From Brachypodium distachyon (Eukaryota > Streptophyta > Magnoliopsida > Poales > Poaceae): a stretch of DNA of 64,000 nucleotides. The notes under the pieces were generated by a model. It was not told where the DNA came from, made no database searches, and saw only the letters and a program-made list of their open reading frames with translations. The translations under genes were made by a program, and so were the position numbers. Location of the stretch: NCBI RefSeq assembly GCF_000005505.3, contig NC_016133.3, positions 14,942,001 through 15,006,000 on the forward strand. Direction: 5' to 3'. This document shows positions 57,899-64,000 of the stretch, piece by piece (within the stretch, counting starts at the first letter, position 1; each line of letters starts with the position of its first letter).

Positions 57899-58395
57899 CA
57901 TCTTGGTGCTCATAATTCTGATGCAGGAGTTTTCCTTACCGTCTTTTCATACAAAAAGTCTCATTTGCCATTAGACCTTGTCTTTTTTTTTTCCCCTCTC
58001 TATGTGATGGTGGAACACATCTAGCCCACATAATTAAAAGAAAAAATATCATTAATTCGTTTTCTGCTTTTGGACACTTTCCCTACATATTATTAGATGT
58101 TTATTTCAAATTAATAAAATAACTTTTGGTTAAAAAAACAGAATCAAGGGAATGATGGAGAGGAGCCCTTGGACTGCGATTGGATGTACAGATTTTATGA
58201 GCTACAAGTACAACATAACAACGCATGTGCAGATTGGTGCGGGTGATTAATTCACGGGGTCTGTTTGTTTTTTATGAGGTCTGTTTTTCTAAAAGGGTCA
58301 ACCTTTTGGACGCATGGAATACCGTTCTTACCAGCGTTTCCATTCCAACCCCGCTCGGTTTGACCGCCCGAGTGGGACTGTGGGAGGTGGCTTTA
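57899..58395 (+). repeat. Upstream part of the K7 unit, paralogous to 16.67-16.92 kb
   Basis: Shares, in order, TTTTATGAGCTA, GGGTGATTAATT, GGGGTCTGTTTG, GGGTCAACCT, CATGGAATACCGTTC and CCGCTCGGTT.GACCGCCCGAG with the region upstream of the K2 promoter. The match ends at about 58375, where the CACTA-type element interrupts. Confidence 0.7.
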
Positions 58396-58749
58396 CCTCG
58401 TTCCCATAGATGGGAGATCGACGCTGCCGGAAAAACGGGCGCTGTCGGAGGCCCGGAACTTCCGGCAAAGGCCTTGTCGGAGGCTTTTTCTCGGGGCCAA
58501 GGCCGTCGGCACGAACCCCTACCGGCAAAGCCTTCTTTGCCGGCGGTCTTATCTCTTGCCCTTCGGCAAAAGCTTTGCCGGAGGCCAAAAAAGAGGTCGC
58601 CGGCAAAGAAAAGGCATTGACGGCACGCGTTAAGGAAAACGGATGGCCACGTGAAGACAGCTTTGTCGGAGGCCAAAAAAGAGGCCGCCGGCAAAGAAAA
58701 TCAGAGAAATAAAAAAAACAAAAATCCCACGCCCGGCCAATTCACACAG

Positions 58750-58870
58750 CTGCGCGCCACCGCTCCCGCACCTCGCCGGCCGATTCATCCAGCCGCGGGC
58801 CACCGCTCCCGCACCTCGCCGGCCGATTCCGCGCGCCACCGCTCCCGCACCTCGCCGGCCACTTCACCCC
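58750..58870. repeat. GC-rich tandem repeats
   Basis: A unit of about 40 bases containing GCCACCGCTCCCGCACCTCG and CCGGCC is repeated about three times. Long frames over this region on both strands are compositional. Confidence 0.85.
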
Positions 58871-59689
58871 GCCTCGCGCCACCGCTGCTGCACCCCGCCG
58901 CGCGCCGCCACCAGCTGCATCTCGTCGTTGTTGCGCCCGCCGTTGCATCCCGCCGGCTGCTGCACCTCGCCGGCCACTGCACCCCGCTGCGCACCACCAC
59001 CGGCTGCTGCACCACCACCGGCCGCTGCACCCCGCTGCGTCCCGCCCGCCGCTGCACCTCGTCGGCCGCTGCATATCACCGGTCGCGCCGCCGCCGGTTG
59101 CCCCGGCCGTGACGCCGCGCTGCTGCCGCCCGCGCGCTCGCCCGTGCATCCGCCGCTGCCACTTTGGCTCGCCCCGCCTGCCTCCGCGCACGCTGCTGCA
59201 ACTGCAAGCCAGAAGCTGCGTGGAGGCTGTGGCTCCTCCGGCGACGGCCCGCGTGGAGAGGGAGAGAGAGGGGGGTGGGAGAGGGAGCGACGCCCTGCTG
59301 CTGCTGCTGCCGCCGCTCGCCCCATGCTGCCCCAAGCCACTGCTGTCACTCGCCGCGCGCTTGCCGGAGGGAGAGGAGGAGCTCCAGTGCCTGGACGAAG
59401 GGACAGAGGGCAGGGAGGAGAAGGAGAGAGCAGTGTGCTCTGTGCGGCTGAGACGAGAGAGCAGGGAGGAGGGAGGAGGTGAAGGGATAAGAGATGAACG
59501 GCAGGGATTAGAAGAGATGAGCGGACCACAGCCTGCCATGTCATCGATCCGTGCTGCAGTCACCCGGATCGGTGGCGTGGCAATTTTATTTGCCGGCGGC
59601 CAAGCCTATGGCAAAGATATTTTAGTCTTTGCCGGAGCAAAGAATTTTTTTTCTTTTTTTTTTTGGCTGTACACATTTGATAACGTTTG

Positions 59690-60560
59690 TCCCATTATAA
59701 TTTCGTGGATTGATCTGAAATTTTTATGACAAGCTTACATAGCCATAATGTAGCACCATGCCAAAAATTGTTAATTTTTGATAAAATTTTAATATTATTC
59801 ATATTTTCCTATTAAACGGCTCTAGAAAATGATAAGTAATTATTTTTACATAAAAGTTGGTCGTTTTAATTCACATTAGTCATCATTAATAGTAAATGTA
59901 ACCATAGTAAAATAATAAACTCAAAAAGTGAAAAAATATTGCAAAACTTGGTTCAGGTCTCAAATTGGACGTTTGAGTGCTCATTTCGGGAACTTAATAC
60001 GAAGGTTTTGCAATTCGTGAATCATGTACCATTTTGATTTTGCGTATGGACCTGTAGTTTTTATCCCAAGTTTATATACCCATAAAACAACACCTTGCCA
60101 AAATTTGTTCTTCTTTGACAATGTTTTAGTATTATTTCATTTTCCCCTATTAAACGGTTATAGAAAATGATAAGTAATTATTTTTACACAAAATGTGGTG
60201 ATTTTAATTCATATTAGTAATCATTAATGAGAAATGAAACCACAGTAAAAGTTTCAACTAAAAATTGGGTCAAACTAATGCAAAGATTGGTTTGGGACTC
60301 AAATTTGGAGGTTCACTCTTGAGATCGTACATTTTTTGAAGTATGTACCATTTTACATTTGTTTATTGACTTGTAATTTTTATCCTAGTGTTGTATACCT
60401 ATTAGTTGGTACCATGCCAAAAATTGTGAATTTTTGACAAAGTTTTAATATTGATTCATTTTTCCCTATTAAACGGCTCTAATAAATAAATATTTTTACA
60501 TAAACATTTATGATTTTAATTCATATTGCTCGTCATCAATGCTAAATGAAAGTACAGTAG
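59690..60560. repeat. Three AT-rich tandem units, about 320-340 bp each
   Basis: The marker CCTATTAAACGG recurs at about 59808, 60147 and 60465, each within similar text (TGCCAAAAATTGT before it, TAATTATTTTTACA after it). A diverged tandem array inside the CACTA-type element. Confidence 0.85.
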
Positions 60561-60882
60561 AAATTTCAACTCAAAAAATGGTGATTTACATCAAATTTGA
60601 AACTAGAGAGGAAAAGGATACAAAAGAAAAAAATATTGAACACATCTTTGCCGGAGGCCGGCCTCCGGCAAAGAAGTTTGTCCGTTTTCTCACCGTTAGG
60701 CACGGGTCAAGTCCACGTGGGCCACATTTCTTTGCCGGAGGTTTTTTTTTGCCGGAGGCCTTTTCTATTCTTTGCCGTAGGTATTTTCTTTGCCGGCGTC
60801 CTCTTCGTTTTTGCCGGAGGCCCGAAAAAAACCCTCCGGCAAAGGCCCAAGCCGCCGGCAAACTGGGATTTTCCCGTAGTGC

Positions 60883-61240
60883 GAAGTGCAGCACGGATCC
60901 TTTGGCAAGATATGTGCAAATGTTTTTTTTTAGAGGAAGATTTTGTCCAACTGATTGAGACGCGTTTCATGGGCGCTGCACGTCAACCTGTTCGTCGCTC
61001 AAGTCAACGTGTCAAAAAGAAAACTGTTGCTCGCTCACGTCTCGGATGGCTGCGATCCCAGGGCGAGCGATCGGACGGCCGCAGAAGCCTTGCATTACGC
61101 TTATTCATTATGCTTATTCAATCGGGTGGGATGCCACGGTTTCCCTCCAACGCAGCTGTATCGCCGACGAGTTGCGCGATCCCATGGCCAGCGACGAGTT
61201 GCGCGAAAATGGGACGGCGAAGAAGCCTAGCACTATAATT
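60883..61240 (+). promoter_or_regulatory. Promoter-like region of K7
   Basis: Paralogous to 16.93-17.18 kb. It has GGGCGAGCGATCGGACGGCC with AGAAGCC (61050-61095) and a second copy GACGGCGAAGAAGCCTAGCA (61213-61232), followed by a TATA-like CTATAATTTA. A Stowaway MITE begins immediately after. Confidence 0.5.
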
Positions 61241-61360
61241 TACTCTCTCTGATCTTAAATTATTGTCAAAATATTACATGTATCTATATAGACGTTTTTT
61301 AAAATAGATACATTCATATTTGAGCAAATTTGAGACAAGAGTTTAGGATCGGAGGGAGTA
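61241..61360. mobile_element. Stowaway-type MITE in the K7 promoter
   Basis: TACTCTCTCTGATCTTAAAT at the left, inverse TTTAGGATCGGAGGGAGTA at the right, 120 bp. Absent at the matching place in K2. Confidence 0.85.
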
Positions 61361-61439
61361 CTTATTTCCGAAAGATTCAATTCCCTGATGTCACGAGACG
61401 TGGACGTGTTTTGCTACTGCCAGTGCCTGGCATTATACG

Positions 61440-62243
61440 TAGCAGTGATGCTGGCTGCTGCCTTCTGGTTCTGGTAGCTAGCCTCTTGGACATCGCGCGA
61501 CGAGTAGGAAGACGGAGCAGAGGCGGCAGAGCAGCACCTTGAGGAACGGCAGCAGCCAGCGGCTTGTACTCCTAGCTACAACAAGAAGTAAGGTAACTGT
61601 GCTCCTCCGGCTAGAGTGCTTGATTACCGAGTTTTTTGGGTTTTGGAGTCGGTCTTGTTTGGTTAGCGAGCGAGCGGGGACGGTGAATGCACCCGACGTT
61701 CCGGTGGTGGAGGAGGGAGAGGCGTTCAAGTTGTACTTGGACGTGGCCGGGGATGAAGAGATATATGTTTTTGCCGAAATTGAGGCTTACCATTAGATTC
61801 TGTGATCGCCGGCCATGCTTCTGTTTCTCGGCCGCCGCCGCCGATCGACGTGATCTTCCTATATCGCTGTGCTGCCCAATGGAGTGGCGATGACGCAGAC
61901 AACCACAGCGACTGTTTTAGCGTCATTGCTATGGTTGTCTGCGTCATCGCCATCCTGGCAAAAAGAGAACCAAACGGTTGGATTGTTGGACACACATCTG
62001 GTTAATCTAATCGCTAATCTCGTTTTTTTTTTCAAAAGCTGTCGAGTCACTCCTTTCCCCTGGTATCTATCAAAGAAGACCCGCTAATTGAAAAAAAAAA
62101 CCGCTCAAAACAAAAAATTCCTGTCAAAATCAGCTCACGGTCGACATCAAAAGCCTCTCTCTTCTCTCTTCTCTCTCTCTCTCTCCGGCTTCGTACGGCG
62201 GCGCTGCACCGGCTAATTGTTCAGACCCGGCTATTAGCTTCAG
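61440..62243 (+). other. K7 leader segments
   Basis: First-exon-like segment 61440-61592, ending AGAAGTAAG|GTAACT; a GC-rich stretch with a GEAFKLYLDVAGDEE frame (61722-61766); a short inverted repeat around 61890 and 61940 (ATGACGCAGACAACCA and its inverse); a CT-rich run; then the second leader, ending TTAGCTTCAG|GTCGATCC at 62243. Matches K2 17.25-18.60 kb with deletions. Confidence 0.45.
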
Positions 62244-63685
62244 GTCGATCCCTGAACCTTTTTTCTCCTTTGTTTCCGTTTAACGCAGTTAATTTGTTGT
62301 CTAGGGTCGATTCCATAGAGCTTACAGTGGATAACACCGTCGTTCATATATTCCACGAATCGAGCAACAGAAAGTGCAGTGATGGCACCAATTTAATTTG
62401 GGTTCTCGTTAAGCGTCAACGTTTTGTTTAGGAAAATCAGAATGTTGAGCCGGACACTTCTCATTTGTCAAAATTGAGGCTGCAATTAGATCCAGAGCAC
62501 CATTTTAGCACCACAATGACCTGCATGAGCATGTTTAGAGAAGTAAAACAAGCCAGTTTTGTCTTGCAATCTAGGGTGGCAGTGATGTTTATATTGTAGC
62601 TTGACTGTTTGATTACGCAATAATGCTTAAGAGCTGATTATGTATTTAAATACTATTATTAAATTAATCTGTGATCGGTCGTTTAAACAATAATGCAAGT
62701 GCTTAGAGTAAACCAGTTTTTTTCTTGTCACCCTAGGATAACACTGTTGTTTACATATTCCACCACCGTATTGAGCAACACCGAAGTGCACTGATGACAC
62801 CAATTTAACTTGGGTTCTCACTAAGCTAGCTTCAATGCTCTGTTTCGCGTTGCAGTCAGGACCGGACACTGCTCAGTTGTCAAAATCGGTGCTACAATTA
62901 GATCCAGAACACCTGTTTAGCACCACAATGACCTGTCAGAGCATGTTTGGAGAGGCAAAATAAACCAGTTTTGTCTTGGATAACAGTGATGTTTATATTT
63001 TAGCTTGGGTGTTTGACTACGCAATAACGCTTAAGAGGTGATTATGTCATTCATTACTACTACTAAATAACCTGTGATAAATCATTTAAACACCTACTCT
63101 GAGAAGCTTGCATTGGAGTGGATAGAAATTAACATAGTTGCTTGACGATGTAGCTATATTTTTTCTTTGTAAGCAGTCATGCGTTATGGATAACAGAATA
63201 AACACTTCCCACAGTATGTTCTCTAAGAGCTTACTTAGTCATCCAGATCGACGGACTCCACTGTCATGGACGTCTGCCTCTATGCTAGAGTCCGTCATGG
63301 CCAGCATTACCCTTCCCAAGCTAAACCAACCTTGCAAATAGGTTTCATAGACGTCGTCGATGACTTGTGAGCTTCATCGCGGCATGGTCAGCATTACCAA
63401 ATTGGCGGTCATAGCCAGCAAATCACATTTTGGACCAAAGTGAACCACTTTTACCTAGCAGTCCAGATGTGCATTTTAATACCGGCCTGAACTTCGGAGT
63501 CTGCCCTGCTGGGCTTGTTACTAGTATATTGTACTTGGTTGGTTCAACATAAATTGATCACATTTTGGCAATCTATTTCTCATCTGGTTTTCTCGCAAGT
63601 CAGATTCTTTCGGCTTTGATCTCTTCAGCTTCACTTTAGAATAAATTTGCTAATTGACACCAACTTATTCATGGGCTAATAGCAG
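62244..63685 (+). other. Presumed 5' intron of K7, with internal duplication
   Basis: Same subtype as the K2 and K5 introns. The block at 62370-62650 is repeated at about 62785-63065 (offset about 412), sharing ACCAATTTAA, TAGATCCAGA, CCAGTTTTGTCTTG and GTGATGTTTATATT in order. No gene. Confidence 0.6.
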
Positions 63686-64000
63686 GTTGTTGCTATTAGC
63701 GGTGTGAGGGTGCAGGTACTGACGATGAATCCAGGACGTAATTTCTCGCTCCGTGGATGCTTCGGGCTCAGCAAAAGCAATTGTCAACCTCTGATTTACA
63801 ATGAGCAAGATATCCTTAACAGCCTTAGTGATTGGAATGCCATTAGCAGCATCGAGTGTGGTCCCTGGAGGTCGGTGACGTACCAAGTTCACCCGCAGGG
63901 CACATCCAGGGCGGTGATCGTGAAGAAGTTGGAGAACAAGACAGGAAGTGCAGTGGATGCCAGTCTCGACGACCGCTGCCAGTTGGAGGTGAACTTGCTG
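63686..64000 (+). CDS. K7, N-terminal part of a kinase copy, cut by window end
   Basis: Plus strand, acceptor AATAGCAG|GTTGTTGC as in K2, ATG at 63725, open to the window end. The visible part covers EQDILNSLSDWN, the degenerate loop IECGPWRSVTYQV, the lysine motif RAVIVKKLENK and CQLEVNLL at helix C, all closely similar to K2 (which has CQSEVNLL). The catalytic and activation segments lie beyond the window, so neither the HHN/GFD changes nor intactness can be stated. Confidence 0.78.

Larger units (their letters stand above)
58396..60882. mobile_element. Non-autonomous CACTA-type element
   Basis: The right end reads GGGATTTTCCCGTAGTG (inverse CACTACGGGAAAA, a CACTA terminus). Both flanks are packed with TTTGCCGGAGG / CCTCCGGCAAAG motifs in both orientations (58430-58700 and 59585-59635, 60645-60865), the subterminal repeats typical of grass CACTA elements. 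A matching left terminus was not seen, so that end is approximate or deleted. The interior has GC-rich tandem repeats (58750-58870), a GC-rich open region and three AT-rich tandem units (59690-60560). No transposase exon is recognised. It separates the K7 upstream homology from the K7 promoter. Confidence 0.7.

Noticed and set aside
58742..59729. Long overlapping frames of 180-270 codons on both strands around 59 kb
   Set aside because: The region is GC-rich and repetitive, with several frames open at once and low-complexity composition (A, P, R, G, S).

Overview
This is nuclear DNA of a flowering plant, almost certainly a grass. The evidence is the spliceosomal introns, strong GC contrast between islands and AT-rich DNA, Stowaway-type MITEs with CTCCCTCC termini, CACTA, Mutator and hAT elements, a tRNA-derived SINE, a LINE fragment and a Ty3/Gypsy element with an antisense extra reading frame. 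Species cannot be fixed from the sequence. Operons, Shine-Dalgarno sites and CRISPR arrays are not expected and none was seen.

The only host gene family I can support is a local cluster of kinase-domain genes, called K1 to K7 here. Order and strand: K1 (3815-4955, -), K2 (19522-20644, +), K3 (21949-23046, -), K4 (27140-28269, -, frameshifted), K6 (33776-34102, -, 3' fragment), K5 (37898-38958, -, decayed), K7 (63686-64000, +, cut by the window end). They look derived from the kinase domain of subfamily XI leucine-rich-repeat receptor kinases (HAESA/HSL1-like), but no ectodomain or membrane segment is visible. The catalytic HRD aspartate is asparagine (HHN, HYN in K5) and the DFG motif reads GFD (CFD in K4), while the VxVKK lysine and the helix C glutamate remain. 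They are therefore predicted pseudokinases. Each has one short phase-1 intron that splits the APE glutamate codon. K1, K2 and K3 have uninterrupted reading frames of about 325-334 residues.

Each copy sits behind a long non-coding 5' region built from recurring modules: a promoter-like motif and TATA-like box, a short exon-like segment ending in a GTAACT-type donor, and a second GC-rich leader ending CTTCAG|GTCGAT. Several module copies have no kinase exon attached (10.65-11.42, 13.0-13.4, 14.38-14.88, 32.16-32.36, 34.77-35.47 and 46.56-46.86 kb).

Transposons fill most of the rest: an LTR-element end (1-679), a SINE (6.05 kb), a Pack-MULE-like element (11.49-12.97 kb), a CACTA-type fragment (32.38-33.77 kb), a 5.7-kb Mutator-like element with decayed transposase and a GRF-finger gene (40.48-46.19 kb), a LINE split by a 1494-bp non-autonomous LTR element with a perfect 5-bp target duplication (47.69-50.81 kb), a Ty3/Gypsy remnant with antisense reading frame (50.82 to about 56.5 kb), a 547-bp hAT-type MITE (57.34-57.89 kb) and a second CACTA-type element (58.40-60.88 kb). 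The regions 16.7-20.3 kb and 58.1-64.0 kb are paralogous; the second has been expanded by the CACTA-type insertion and by a MITE placed just after its TATA-like box.
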